Positions 25,298 to 33,915 of a stretch of 63,333 bases of DNA are shown piece by piece. The notes below the pieces were generated by a model that searched no databases, was not told the origin of the DNA, and worked only from the letters and a program-made list of their open reading frames with translations. The DNA comes from an uncultured Collinsella sp. GTDB lineage: Bacteria; Actinomycetota; Coriobacteriia; Coriobacteriales; Coriobacteriaceae. The stretch lies in the NCBI GenBank assembly GCA_902475375.1, contig CABRZC010000003.1, forward strand, positions 1 through 63,333, in the 5' to 3' direction. Each line of letters begins with the position of its first letter. The first letter of the stretch is position 1. Both the position numbers and the translations under genes were made by a program.

Positions 25298-26704
25298 TTG
25301 AACCTGAGCAGGTCTAAAATCAACGCGCTTCTGGCACTCGCGCTCTTCACCTTCGCCTTCCTTGCCGCCGAGTTTCGCTTCGACGTCAACGTCGGGCTGC
25401 TCGCCGGTGCCGAACGCGTTGTGATCGCACAGGGCTTTATCCTTGGCGCCAGCGTCATCGGCTTTATCGGATATGCGCCGCTGCTTGGGCTCGCACAGCG
25501 CAAAGGCAACTCACTGACAGCCGTCAACGCCGCCGCCGTTCCCATCGTCATCGTGGGCCTAACCCAAATTCAGTCCCCCACGAGCCCGCTTGCGCTCGAG
25601 ATTCTGGGATGCCTCGCATTCCTCGGACTCGGCCTACTGGGCGGCGCGGCACACCATGCCTTTTCGTTGGCATTCCAGGATGACCCCAAACTCGCCACCG
25701 GCGCAGGAGCAGCCTATGCCGCGGGCATCCTGATGCAGTTCGTCACCAACCTGATTGATTGCGGTGGCATCGTCGAGCTCATCATTCTTGGCGCGGCAAC
25801 GATCGCCATCTCCGCCCTCAGCGTCGTTCCCCAAAAGGCTGCTGAGTGCTCCAGCCCCGCCATCAATCCCCTTGTTGAGCCATCGCACGCCCTCGCCAAG
25901 CAGGCATGTTGGAGCATCGCGCTCGTCATGATTCTCGCCTGCCTGTTCTCGACGCTCGATAACGTCGTCACGTTCTCCAACGCTCACGGCACCATCGCCG
26001 TACAGACCTGGCCGCGCCTCTTTTTGGCGGCGAGCGGTCTCGTCGCCGGTATCGTCTTTGATCTTGCCGAGCGTCGCTACATGGGACTCGTCATGTTCGG
26101 CGTCACGGTACTCTCCACTATTTCGATCTTAGCCGTCGAAGCAGGAGCCGATCCCATCCTGGGCCTCATTGTCTTTTACCTGAGCTCGGGCTTTTTCGTC
26201 ACGTTCTTTACCGCCACGTTTACTCAGCTGGCACCGCGCATGCACGTGCCCGCCTTCTGGGCCGGCATGGGCCGTGCGGCCAATAACGTGTGCGCGTTCA
26301 CCACGTCGGGCGTCTCGCTTGCGCTTGTGACCTCTGGCAACGTCGCCCTCATCATGATTGGCGCGGTCGTGCTTCTCGTCTCCGCCTGCGTGGCATTCGT
26401 TGCCGCGGGCCTATTCCGCATGCCCCAAACCGAGCAGGAACGCGAACATCAACAGCTTGCCGAGGAGGCGCTGGCAGCACCGAGTATCGAGGAGCAGCGT
26501 CAGGTCTTCATCACCGATCACGCTCTCACCCCGCGCGAAGTCGACGTTCTCATGGCCGTAACCCAGGACGAGCGCCCGCTCAAACAGGTCGCCAAGGAGC
26601 TCGGCATCTCGATGCGCATGGTGCAGCGCCACCTGAGCTCCATTTACCAAAAGACCGACACGCAGACGCGCGCCGGTCTCACCAAGGCCTTCCCCTCGGC
26701 CTAA
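25298..26704 (+). CDS. LuxR-type transcriptional regulator with an N-terminal multi-pass membrane domain
   Basis: The 468-aa protein has about twelve hydrophobic segments in residues 5-395, resembling an MFS-type fold, followed by a C-terminal LuxR/GerE helix-turn-helix (LTPREVDVLMAV, then VAKELGISMRMVQRHLSSIY). Such one-component membrane regulators are common in Coriobacteriia (family knowledge). The ligand is unknown. The start is TTG, chosen because AAAGGA sits 6 nt upstream and no ATG fits; a -10-like TACAAT is at 25255-25260. The gene is divergent from the 651-aa surface-protein gene, and the palindrome between them is the obvious candidate target (inference). It ends at the hairpin at 26710. 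Confidence 0.88.
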   Translation: MNLSRSKINALLALALFTFAFLAAEFRFDVNVGLLAGAERVVIAQGFILGASVIGFIGYAPLLGLAQRKGNSLTAVNAAAVPIVIVGLTQIQSPTSPLALEILGCLAFLGLGLLGGAAHHAFSLAFQDDPKLATGAGAAYAAGILMQFVTNLIDCGGIVELIILGAATIAISALSVVPQKAAECSSPAINPLVEPSHALAKQACWSIALVMILACLFSTLDNVVTFSNAHGTIAVQTWPRLFLAASGLVAGIVFDLAERRYMGLVMFGVTVLSTISILAVEAGADPILGLIVFYLSSGFFVTFFTATFTQLAPRMHVPAFWAGMGRAANNVCAFTTSGVSLALVTSGNVALIMIGAVVLLVSACVAFVAAGLFRMPQTEQEREHQQLAEEALAAPSIEEQRQVFITDHALTPREVDVLMAVTQDERPLKQVAKELGISMRMVQRHLSSIYQKTDTQTRAGLTKAFPSA

Positions 26705-26709
26705 AACAA

Positions 26710-26742
26710 AAACCACCACAAAGGTCCCCTTTGTGGTGGTTT
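26710..26742. terminator. Bidirectional hairpin between convergent genes (GGGACAG family)
   Basis: Perfect 15-bp arms AAACCACCACAAAGG/CCTTTGTGGTGGTTT with a 3-nt loop, preceded by A runs. It lies 5 bases after the LuxR-type gene and 7 before the end of the cytidylate-kinase-like gene, so it can terminate both. It belongs to the hairpin family seen at 15865, 22884 and 25098. Confidence 0.8.
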
Positions 26743-26749
26743 CGACCGG

Positions 26750-27373
26750 TTAGCCTTCGAGCTGCGCTACCTTGTAGCGGTAGGCAGCGGCGATGACATC
26801 CTTGCAACCCTCGCGGCCCAGCTTGGCGCGGTTGACGACGATGTCCTTACCGCTCGTCATCTTCCACTTGCCGGCGCTGTAGCGCTTGTAGAACGCCTCG
26901 CGCGCCTTCTGCTGCTGCTTGACCAGCTTGGCGCCCTTCTTTTTGTTGAGGCCGCGCTTCTTGCGCACGATCTCGACGCGGTCCTCAAAGGGCGCAGTCA
27001 CCAACACGGCGATGTGGTTGGGGTTGTTGCGCAGCAGATAATCGGACAGACGGCCTTCGATAATGCAGCTCTCGGTCTCGCCCAGATCCAAAATCACTTG
27101 GCTCATCTTTTGGAACAACTTATCCGAGTACGAACGCGCATCGTAGCGGTCGGGCAAAAACGCCATGTTTTCCACGGCCAGACGCTCGTCGTAGGCGGCC
27201 ATCTTATCGAGCGACTCGCCCGCGCGCAGCGACGCACGCACCAGCAGCTCGTTGTCATACAGCGGAATCCCCAACTCGTCGGCAAGCATGCGACCAATCT
27301 CGTGGCCCTCGGCGCCAAAGTCGCGCGCGATGGTAATGACCACAGGATTCTTCTTATTCTCCAGATCGCTCAT
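26750..27373 (-). CDS. Cytidylate kinase-like family protein
   Basis: The 207-aa protein matches the cytidylate-kinase-like (AAA_26) family: PVVITIARDFGAEGHEIGRMLADELGIPLYD at the N-terminus takes the place of a P-loop, LGETESCIIEGRLSDYLL is the lid/core region, and EDRVEIVRKKRGLNKKKGAK follows. The substrate of this family is not established; it is distinct from Cmk proper. The start at 27373 follows AAAGGA; the open frame begins 15 codons earlier inside a hairpin. It lies downstream of an amino-acid ABC operon but is separated from it by the hairpin at 27392-27418. Confidence 0.78.
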   Translation of the reverse strand: MSDLENKKNPVVITIARDFGAEGHEIGRMLADELGIPLYDNELLVRASLRAGESLDKMAAYDERLAVENMAFLPDRYDARSYSDKLFQKMSQVILDLGETESCIIEGRLSDYLLRNNPNHIAVLVTAPFEDRVEIVRKKRGLNKKKGAKLVKQQQKAREAFYKRYSAGKWKMTSGKDIVVNRAKLGREGCKDVIAAAYRYKVAQLEG

Positions 27374-27391
27374 CGCGATTCCTTTCTCTAT

Positions 27392-27418
27392 GTGACAAAG
27401 GGGCTGTCCCTTTGCCAC
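27392..27418. repeat. GGGACAG-family hairpin after the permease gene
   Basis: The arms GTGACAAAGGG and CCCTTTGCCAC (one mismatch) surround GCTGT. It lies directly after the permease stop codon on the minus strand and may act as a terminator for that operon. Confidence 0.75.
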
Positions 27419-27421
27419 ATT

Positions 27422-28060
27422 CTACGCTGCCACCATTCGCCTCTGATATGCGCGAACCAGCAGCGAGATACCAAAGTTGAGCATAAAGTACATCGCAAAC
27501 ACCAGGCCGTAGAGCATAAGCACCTGCGACAGGTCGATCGCGTGGGCCATCACGACGTTTGCCGTGTACATGAGCTCGGCCACGTTAATGCCCGAAAGAT
27601 ACGAGCTGTCCTTGATGACGGTCGTGCACTGGCTAAACAGCGCCGGAATGATCGTCTTAAACGTCTGCGGCAGAATGATGTAGCGCATGGTGGCAAAGAA
27701 GCCAAAACCCTGGCTCTGCGCCGCCTCAAACTGGCCGCGCGGAATCGAGTTGAGGCCGCCGCGCACGATCTCGGCCATAACAGCGCTGGTAAACAGCGTA
27801 AAGGCGATGGTCGAAATCACAATGTCCAAACCCTGCACCGTAAAGTAGATAAACAGGATCCACAGCAGGTTCGGCGTGCAGCGGAACAGCTCGATATAGG
27901 CGCTCACCAAAATACGGAACGGACGGGGCGCATAGCTCTTGACGAGCGCCAGCACCGTGCCAAAGATGAGCGAGAAAAAGATCGACAGTACCGAGATCTC
28001 GATGGTCTTAACAAAGCCGCCCCAAATGTAGAGCAGGTTGGTCGCGTTGAAGATTTCCAT
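27422..28060 (-). CDS. Polar amino-acid ABC transporter permease
   Basis: The 212-aa membrane protein is a GlnP/HisM-type permease. It has the EAA loop (GGLNSIPRGQFEAAQSQGF, ILPQTFKTIIPAL) that docks the ATPase, and about five membrane segments. It follows the second permease with 3 bases between them, so the two probably form a heterodimer. Substrate specificity cannot be read from the sequence; the binding protein resembles glutamine/glutamate or cystine binders. The start at 28060 is the first ATG of the frame and leaves no overlap. Confidence 0.9.
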   Translation of the reverse strand: MEIFNATNLLYIWGGFVKTIEISVLSIFFSLIFGTVLALVKSYAPRPFRILVSAYIELFRCTPNLLWILFIYFTVQGLDIVISTIAFTLFTSAVMAEIVRGGLNSIPRGQFEAAQSQGFGFFATMRYIILPQTFKTIIPALFSQCTTVIKDSSYLSGINVAELMYTANVVMAHAIDLSQVLMLYGLVFAMYFMLNFGISLLVRAYQRRMVAA

Positions 28061-28063
28061 GCG

Positions 28064-28810
28064 CTAGGCCTCCTCTACGTTGTCGAGTCCCAGCTCGGCC
28101 AGGCTCACGCCGCGCGGACGCTCCTTGGAGCGGCGCTCGAGCCACTGCACCAGCATGGCGAGCGGAAAGCAGATGATGAAATACATAAGGCAGCAGACGA
28201 TGTATCCCTGCAGGTAACCATACAGACTCACAAAGTTGTCGGAACGGTACATAAGGTCGCCGCCGGCCACAAGCGCCAGCACCGACGTGTTCTTGACCAG
28301 GTTGAGTGCCTGGTTACACAGCGGCGGCAGAATGATCTTGAACGTCTGGGGCAGCACGATGTACCAGTATGCCTGCGCACGGGTGAAGCCCTGGCTCTGG
28401 GCCGCCTCCATCTGACCGCGCGGAACCGCCTCGATACCAGTGCGGATGACCTCCGAAATGTAGGCCGCGTGATACAGACCCACACCCAAGAAGCCCAGCA
28501 CGAACGGCGCGATGCGCACCGGCTGGTCGGCACCGGTTATGACCTGCAAAAACTGCGGACCGGCCATGTACATAAAGAGCACCTGCACGGGCAACGGGGT
28601 GTTCTGGTAAAACTCCACATACACGCGGCTTATGGCGCGCAGCACGCGCGAGCGAGTGGTCGAGAACACGCCCAGCAGTGTGCCCAGCGCCAGCGATAGC
28701 AGCAGACCGGCAACGACCACCTGCAGCGTCACGCCAAAGCCCTCCCAGAAGGGCCCCATGTTTTGAAATGTCGTCGACCAACGGTCGGCGTCAAATAATC
28801 CTTCGAGCAT
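28064..28810 (-). CDS. Polar amino-acid ABC transporter permease
   Basis: The 248-aa permease pairs with the next one. It contains the EAA motif (EAVPRGQMEAAQSQGF, VLPQTFKIILPPL) and about five membrane helices, starting at GFGVTLQVVVAGLLLSLALG. I chose the start at 28810 because AAGGAAGGA lies upstream; the frame opens 11 codons earlier but without a site. The gene order ATPase, binding protein, permease, permease on one strand is a complete importer. Confidence 0.9.
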   Translation of the reverse strand: MLEGLFDADRWSTTFQNMGPFWEGFGVTLQVVVAGLLLSLALGTLLGVFSTTRSRVLRAISRVYVEFYQNTPLPVQVLFMYMAGPQFLQVITGADQPVRIAPFVLGFLGVGLYHAAYISEVIRTGIEAVPRGQMEAAQSQGFTRAQAYWYIVLPQTFKIILPPLCNQALNLVKNTSVLALVAGGDLMYRSDNFVSLYGYLQGYIVCCLMYFIICFPLAMLVQWLERRSKERPRGVSLAELGLDNVEEA

Positions 28811-28835
28811 TTGATTCCTTCCTTGGACGATGCGC

Positions 28836-29711
28836 CTATACAAGACCCCAGGTCTTGACCTCTTGGTCGAGCCAGCCGTCGGTCAGGCGATCGCAAATCA
28901 CCTGATCGACCAGGGCCGAAAGGTCGCAGCCCTTCTTGGTCGCCACGCCATAGCCCTGCTCGCCAAACTTGACCTCGGGCTGCAGCAGCTCAACGGTCTC
29001 GTTCATGTAACCGGCCAGCGTGGAGCGGTCCATGGCAAAGACGTCGATATTACCGGCGTCGAGCGAGCTCTTGATGATGGGGTAGCCGCTAAAAGCCCTA
29101 AACTCGGGCTTGCAGCTAAAGCCGTTGTCCTTGATCATCTGCTCGATCAGGCCCTGCGTGGTGGCACCTTGGCTCACGCCAATGACCTTGCCGTCCAGGT
29201 CCTCAATCGAGGTAAAGCCCGAACGCTTCTTGACCATAAGGCCCACGTAGTCGGTGCGGTACGGCGTCGAGAAATCCCAGCTCTTCTTGCGCTCGTCGGT
29301 GATGGTGTAGGTCGCCGCGACCACATCGAGCTGGCCGTTATCGATCAGCGGGCCGCGCGTCTTGGGCGTTACGTCGGTAAACTCGACAAGCTCCTGGGCA
29401 CGGGCCTCCTTGTAGCTCACGCCAAAGACGGCAGCGGCGATCTGGTAGCACAAATCGACTTCCATGCCCTCAAAGCGGCCCTTGGCGGTATCGTAATAGC
29501 CATATCCGGGAACATCCTTCTTAACGCCGGCATTCAGATGGCCGCGCGACTTAATGGCCGCAAGCTTGGACCCCTTGTCGGAACCCTCGCCGCTGGTGGA
29601 GTTACCGCAACCGGTAAGCGCGGTCCCCGTCAGCGCGAGCATGCCGACGCCCGCCAGCTGCAAAAAGTGGCGGCGCGACACGGCCGCCCTCGTCATATCC
29701 GTCATGTCCAT
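28836..29711 (-). CDS. Polar amino-acid ABC transporter substrate-binding lipoprotein
   Basis: The 291-aa protein is an SBP_bac_3 family binding protein anchored as a lipoprotein: lipobox LTGC with Cys35, preceded by a twin-arginine-like SRRHFLQLAG signal. The body shows GRFEGMEVDLCYQIAAAVFG, TITDERKKSWDFSTPYR, and DLDGKVIGVSQGATTQ. Export through the Tat route is suggested by the RR but not certain. The GTG at 29714 is an alternative start one codon earlier. It lies between the ATPase gene and the two permeases. Confidence 0.9.
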   Translation of the reverse strand: MDMTDMTRAAVSRRHFLQLAGVGMLALTGTALTGCGNSTSGEGSDKGSKLAAIKSRGHLNAGVKKDVPGYGYYDTAKGRFEGMEVDLCYQIAAAVFGVSYKEARAQELVEFTDVTPKTRGPLIDNGQLDVVAATYTITDERKKSWDFSTPYRTDYVGLMVKKRSGFTSIEDLDGKVIGVSQGATTQGLIEQMIKDNGFSCKPEFRAFSGYPIIKSSLDAGNIDVFAMDRSTLAGYMNETVELLQPEVKFGEQGYGVATKKGCDLSALVDQVICDRLTDGWLDQEVKTWGLV

Positions 29712-29719
29712 CACCGCAC

Positions 29720-30451
29720 CTAGTGCAGAATCTTGGACAGGAACTCGCGGCAGCGCGGGTTCTCGGGGTTATCGAAGAAGTGCTCGGGCGTGCCCTCCTC
29801 CAGAATGCGGCCGTCCTCCATAAAGATGACGCGGTCGGCCACCTGGCGCGCAAAGCCCATCTCGTGCGTCACGCAGATCATGGTGATATCCTCCTGCGCG
29901 AGCTCAATCATAACGTCCAGGACTTCCTGGACCATCTCGGGGTCGAGCGCCGAGGTCGGCTCATCAAACAGGATGATGGGCTGCTTGGTGCACAGGGCAC
30001 GGGCGATGGCGATGCGCTGCTGCTGACCACCCGAAAGGTTCTGCGGATACTCGCCGGCCTTATGCGCCATGCCAACGCGCTTGAGCGCGGCGATGGCGAT
30101 CTCGGTCGCCTCCTCCTTGCTCTTCTTTTGTAGCTTGATGGGCGCGAGCGTCAGGTTGCCGAGCACCGTCATGTTGGGATACAGGTTGAACTGCTGAAAC
30201 ACCATGGAGCTATACTTGCGGGCCATCTCCAGGTGATTCTTTTTGGTGAGCGGCGTACCGTCGATGATGACCTCGCCCGACGTGGGCTCCTCAAGATAGT
30301 CGACGCAACGGATGAGCGTCGACTTGCCCGAGCCGGAAGGCCCGATCATTACGAGCTTCTCGCCGCGCTTGACGGTGAGGTTGATATCTTTGAGCACATG
30401 CAGGTCGCCAAAGTACTTGTTGAGATGCTTGATCTCGATCATGTCTGCCAT
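29720..30451 (-). CDS. glnQ: Polar amino-acid ABC transporter ATP-binding protein
   Basis: The 243-aa ATPase has Walker A GPSGSGKST, the Q-loop in VFQQFNLYP, signature LSGGQQQR, Walker B IILFDEPTSALDPE and the switch His in VTHEMGFARQ. It belongs to the GlnQ/HisP group that drives polar amino-acid import. It is the first gene of the operon; the binding protein follows after 8 bases. The symbol reflects the family, not a proven substrate. AGGGA precedes the ATG. Confidence 0.92.
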   Translation of the reverse strand: MADMIEIKHLNKYFGDLHVLKDINLTVKRGEKLVMIGPSGSGKSTLIRCVDYLEEPTSGEVIIDGTPLTKKNHLEMARKYSSMVFQQFNLYPNMTVLGNLTLAPIKLQKKSKEEATEIAIAALKRVGMAHKAGEYPQNLSGGQQQRIAIARALCTKQPIILFDEPTSALDPEMVQEVLDVMIELAQEDITMICVTHEMGFARQVADRVIFMEDGRILEEGTPEHFFDNPENPRCREFLSKILH

Positions 30452-30567
30452 GAATGTCCCTTCCCTGCGTTTACACGAGTTGAACTATTGTACGGAAAGA
30501 ACCACGTTCCCGCAGCCCACACTACATTCCCGTAAAGAACCCGCAATCTTCCACCCACTCATTAGGA

Positions 30568-30636
30568 ACTCATTGGGGACAGACTTAAATGAGCACCCAA
30601 TGAGCGGACACTCATTTAAGTCTGTCCCCAATGAGT
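30568..30636. repeat. Perfect 26-bp-arm hairpin of the GGGACAG family
   Basis: The arms at 30568-30593 and 30611-30636 are exact inverted repeats containing TTGGGGACAGACTTAAATG, around a 17-base loop. It lies between the ABC operon and the yqeY terminator; no gene is seen in this gap. Confidence 0.85.
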
Positions 30637-30653
30637 GCCCTTCAGCTGCCATC

Positions 30654-30688
30654 AAAAAAGGGGCGCGACCTCGTGGTCAGCGCCCCTC
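30654..30688 (-). terminator. Rho-independent terminator of yqeY
   Basis: On the minus strand, stem AGGGGCGC/GCGCCCCT with an internal GACC/GGTC pairing is followed by six T residues. Confidence 0.9.
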
Positions 30689-30714
30689 AACATCAACTAT
30701 GTGTCGGCCGGCAC

Positions 30715-31158
30715 TTACGCCAATTTTGCGCCGACGATCTTTGCCGCTGCCGGCTTGTCGAAGTTGCCGCCGGTGGCCTTGCCGAGTGCTCCCATGACCT
30801 GGCCCATCTGCTTCTTGGACGTGGCGCCCAGCTCGGCGATGACCTGCTCAATCAGAGCCTCGAGCTCCTCGCCCGAAACCTGCGCGGGCAGCAGGCTCTC
30901 CAGAATCTTGACCTGCTCGGTCAGGTTGTCGGTACGCTCTTGGTCGGTGCCGGCCTTGATGGACATCTCCAGCGTCTCGCTCGTCTGCTTGATCAGACGC
31001 TTGATCATGCTGTTGACGTCTTCCTCGGTCACATCGCGGCGCTCGTTGACCTCGATATTCTTCACCTCGGCCTTAACCTGACGGATGATGGACAGGCGAA
31101 CCTTGTCCTTAGCCTTCATGGCCGCGATCATTTCCTTCTGCAGCTCTTCGTTGGTCAT
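30715..31158 (-). CDS. yqeY: GatB/YqeY domain protein
   Basis: The 147-aa protein is a stand-alone YqeY, related to the tail domain of the GatB amidotransferase subunit, probably binding tRNA; its cellular role is not established. The fold is recognisable from MKAKDKVRLSIIRQVKAEVKNIE near the N-terminus, then AQVSGEELEALIEQVIAELGA and MGQVMGALGKATGGNFDK at the C-terminus. The start at 31158 is set by AGAGGA 7 nt upstream; a TTG two codons earlier is too close to that site. It follows the foldase gene by about 54 bases. Confidence 0.92.
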   Translation of the reverse strand: MTNEELQKEMIAAMKAKDKVRLSIIRQVKAEVKNIEVNERRDVTEEDVNSMIKRLIKQTSETLEMSIKAGTDQERTDNLTEQVKILESLLPAQVSGEELEALIEQVIAELGATSKKQMGQVMGALGKATGGNFDKPAAAKIVGAKLA

Positions 31159-31212
31159 CTGCAAATCCTCTCTAATAGCGTGGGCGGCACTCGCGCGAGC
31201 ACCGCCCCATGA

Positions 31213-32436
31213 TTACTCAGTCGTCGACGAATCGTCGGTCGAACTCTTGGTAACGCCCTTCAGACTCACGTTATAGGGTACGTCCTTGGGCATGGGGTTG
31301 ACGGTGATGTCGGCATCCTTCTTGTACTGCTCCAGCCACTCGCTGTACGCAGTGCTGGCCGCTTGCGTCTTCACCACGTTGGAGACGTACTTTTTGATGG
31401 CCTTGGGCACCTGGTTGATGTCATCAACCTGATTATCGACATGGAAGTAGTCGGTGCACTTGATGATGTGGTAGCCATAGGTCGACTCGATGACTTCGCT
31501 CACGTCGCCCTTGTTGAGCCCCTCGAGCGCCGTCTGGTAGCTGTCGACAAAGGTGGTGAGCTTATCCCAACCCACATCGCCCTTCTTCTCCTTGGAACCG
31601 GTGTCCTCGGAGTACTGCTCAACGGCGTCCTCAAAGCTCAGCTCACCGGAGTTGATCTTGTCCAGGCACTCCTGCGCCTTGGCCTTGGCGGCAGCCTTGT
31701 TCTCGTCGGAAGCGTCGGAATCAACCTTGATCAGGATGTTCGACGAGCGGCGGGCGTCGTTGTAGCTGGACAGGTTTTCGTTGATGTAATCGACGATCTC
31801 GCTGTCCTTGGGCTTGCTCGTGGGCGCGACGGCATCCTTGAGTTTCTGCTGCGCCAGACTCTCCTTGAGCGAATCCTTGTAGGTATCCTCGGTATAGCCG
31901 TAGGTCTTGAGGGTCCTCTTAAAGGCCTTGGCACCGCCCGCGCTCTTGCATGCGTCCTTCCAAGCCTTCTCGACCTCCTCGTCCGACACCGTCACGCCGT
32001 TTTCCTTCTGCGCCTGCTGAAGCAGAATCTGCTGCGCGTAGGAATCGATGAGCTGTTTGCGGTACTTCTTGGGCGTAAGGTCGTTGTTGACCAGGTACTG
32101 CGCCCAATCCTTGTCCTTGGTATAACCATAGGACGTGCGCATGCTCATAATCTGCTTGGTCACGGTATCCTCGGTGAGGTTGGTGCCGTTGATGGTGGCG
32201 GCAACGCCGCCGGTGAGCTTGTAGCCCGAGCTGGCGCTTTCGGTCTGCGACATCAGGCCGGAGCACGCCATGGCCGAGACGGAGAGCAGCATCGCCAGCA
32301 CGCCGATGACCACCAGGACAATCTTGACGGTCTTGGACACGTACGTCTTGCGCTGCTTCTTGCGAGAGCTGGAGGCGGCGCGGGCCTGCTGCTCGGGCGT
32401 CGGCGCGACCTCGGGGTTCTTTTTCTTGTTTGCCAT
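31213..32436 (-). CDS. Membrane-anchored parvulin-type peptidyl-prolyl isomerase (PrsA/SurA-like)
   Basis: The 407-aa protein is predicted to fold exported proteins at the outer face of the membrane. It has a basic cytoplasmic N-terminus, one membrane segment (VKIVLVVIGVLAMLLSVSAM) and a helical SurA-N-like region. A parvulin domain follows (SSNILIKVDSDASDENKAAAK through VIESTYGYHIIKCTDYF). A Cys (AMACSG) at the end of the hydrophobic segment could be a lipobox, but the long basic leader makes a signal-anchor more likely. With three large wall proteins in the window, its clients may be surface proteins (inference). Confidence 0.85.
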   Translation of the reverse strand: MANKKKNPEVAPTPEQQARAASSSRKKQRKTYVSKTVKIVLVVIGVLAMLLSVSAMACSGLMSQTESASSGYKLTGGVAATINGTNLTEDTVTKQIMSMRTSYGYTKDKDWAQYLVNNDLTPKKYRKQLIDSYAQQILLQQAQKENGVTVSDEEVEKAWKDACKSAGGAKAFKRTLKTYGYTEDTYKDSLKESLAQQKLKDAVAPTSKPKDSEIVDYINENLSSYNDARRSSNILIKVDSDASDENKAAAKAKAQECLDKINSGELSFEDAVEQYSEDTGSKEKKGDVGWDKLTTFVDSYQTALEGLNKGDVSEVIESTYGYHIIKCTDYFHVDNQVDDINQVPKAIKKYVSNVVKTQAASTAYSEWLEQYKKDADITVNPMPKDVPYNVSLKGVTKSSTDDSSTTE

Positions 32437-32534
32437 GTTTGGCCTTTCGCATCACGAATCGAACAAACGCCATTGTGTCACAACGCAGCCCCCGCGACAC
32501 ACCTGGTGCAGGGGAGACGGGTTAATCTGCACCA

Positions 32535-32622
32535 TTTTGGTGCAAAGGGGACAGGTCTGGCAGTTGGCAGCTAGGGACGTTCCTTTTCTGCCGGCAGATG
32601 GGGACAGCCCCCAAGTGCCAGC
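32535..32622. repeat. GGGACAG-family repeat cluster upstream of the foldase gene
   Basis: Three related words, AAAGGGGACAGGT, TAGGGACGTTCC and ATGGGGACAGCCCCC, lie within 90 bases, with CTGGCA and TGCCAG pairing across the block. No gene is seen in this gap. Confidence 0.65.
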
Positions 32623-32623
32623 C

Positions 32624-33088
32624 TTAAAAGTGGCGGCGGATGGCGTCGACCATGCCCTGCGGCGTGGTCTGGCCGAGTACATCGGCTGCAGCGTCGGCAT
32701 CCATAAAGATATTCATAAGCGCTTGCAGGGCCTCGACCTGGCCGCCCGGCTCGGCAATGCCCAGATTGATGATAATCTGCGCCGGCACCGGGGCGCCCAT
32801 ACCCGCCATCGCGTTGAACGTCACAGGTGCAGCGGGCTTTACCACCGCGATATAGGGCTTGGCCACAAATCCCGGATCGGTATGCGGAATGGCGATGTTT
32901 GCCGCCGGCATAGCGAGACCCGTGGGATAGGCGTCCTCGCGCGTGCGGACGGCGTCGAGCCAACCCTCGGCAATGTAGCCGCGCGGAGCGAGCTCGTCCT
33001 CGAGCTGCGCAAACACCTCATCCGGCGTCGCACACTCCCAATCAAAAAACACCAGCTCGGGCGTAAACAGCGCTTCGTTATCCGCCAT
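32624..33088 (-). CDS. PTS sugar transporter subunit IIA (fructose/galactitol type)
   Basis: The 154-aa protein resembles EIIA of the fructose-mannitol-galactitol family, with the phosphorylatable His69 in YPTGLAMPAANIAIPHTDP. EIIA passes phosphate from HPr to an EIIB. No EIIB, EIIC or sugar gene is adjacent, so this is an orphan domain that may serve a transporter elsewhere or have a regulatory role. GAGAGGTGAG precedes the ATG. A GGGACAG-type repeat follows. Confidence 0.85.
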   Translation of the reverse strand: MADNEALFTPELVFFDWECATPDEVFAQLEDELAPRGYIAEGWLDAVRTREDAYPTGLAMPAANIAIPHTDPGFVAKPYIAVVKPAAPVTFNAMAGMGAPVPAQIIINLGIAEPGGQVEALQALMNIFMDADAAADVLGQTTPQGMVDAIRRHF

Positions 33089-33138
33089 GCGCTCACCTCT
33101 CTCACCTAGTCATTCAAGAACGTCCCCGATGACTACCC

Positions 33139-33182
33139 AAAACAAAAGGTGGCCACGCGCGCCTTGGCGCCAATGACCACCC
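33139..33182 (-). terminator. Rho-independent terminator of the purM-purN operon
   Basis: On the minus strand a hairpin with GGTGG/CCACC ends and a GGCGCC-rich middle is followed by TTTTGTTTT, about 32 bases after purN. Confidence 0.8.
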
Positions 33183-33213
33183 TGACTACTCGGCTAAATT
33201 GTACTGTGCGTCG

Positions 33214-33915
33214 CTAGCCGCGAGGCGCATCAATTGCGACCTTGCCGCTCTCCAGCACGTGGACGCGACCGTCGGCGAGCATCTGCACGACCTCGGGATA
33301 CAGCACATGCTCGATTGCATGGATGTGCTCCTCGAGCATGTCGACATCCCAGCCTTCCTCGACAGCCAGCGCACGCTGGGCGATGATAGGGCCGTTGTCG
33401 TAAATCTCGTTGGCAAAGTGCACGGTCACGCCGGTCACCTTGACGCCGCGCGCAAAGGCATCGTCAATCGCATGGGCACCGGTAAAGCTCGGCAGCAGCG
33501 CCGGGTGTAGGTTGACCACGCGATTGGGGAACGCCGCCAGCAGCGGCGTGTGCACCATGCGCATATAGCCGGCCATCACCACGTACTCGCAGCCGCGCTC
33601 GAGCAGCTCATGCGCGATGATCTCGTCAGCCGCAATGGGGTCGGCATAGACATCCTTGGACAGCGTGAGCGTCTGGATGCCCGCACGCTCGGCGCGCTGC
33701 AAGCCCTTGGCCGAAGGACGGCTCGACACTACAAGCTCAATCGAGGCGTTGAGCTTGCCGGCGGCAATAAGGTCGATCAGCGCCTGCAGGTTGGTGCCCG
33801 AACCGCTGATAAGCACGCCGATCTTGAGCGGCTCGGCCGTATCGGTGCCGGTCGGACGGGTGTAGGGCACAAAGCCCAGGCCCTCGGCAGCAGCCATCTG
33901 CTCGCTAGCGCTCAT
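33214..33915 (-). CDS. purN: Phosphoribosylglycinamide formyltransferase
   Basis: PurN adds the formyl group from 10-formyl-THF to GAR in purine synthesis. The 233-aa protein has KIGVLISGSGTNLQALID (phosphate loop), MAGYMRMVHTP, NLHPALLPSFTGAHAIDDA with the catalytic Asn/His pair, and GVTVHFANEIYDNGPIIAQ. About 28 residues precede the usual start of the fold. It overlaps purM by 11 bases, indicating coupling. Confidence 0.95.
   Translation of the reverse strand: MSASEQMAAAEGLGFVPYTRPTGTDTAEPLKIGVLISGSGTNLQALIDLIAAGKLNASIELVVSSRPSAKGLQRAERAGIQTLTLSKDVYADPIAADEIIAHELLERGCEYVVMAGYMRMVHTPLLAAFPNRVVNLHPALLPSFTGAHAIDDAFARGVKVTGVTVHFANEIYDNGPIIAQRALAVEEGWDVDMLEEHIHAIEHVLYPEVVQMLADGRVHVLESGKVAIDAPRG

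Noticed and set aside
26710..26742. Insertion sequence end
   Set aside because: The hairpin is a terminator-like member of a repeated hairpin family; no transposase or target duplication is visible.
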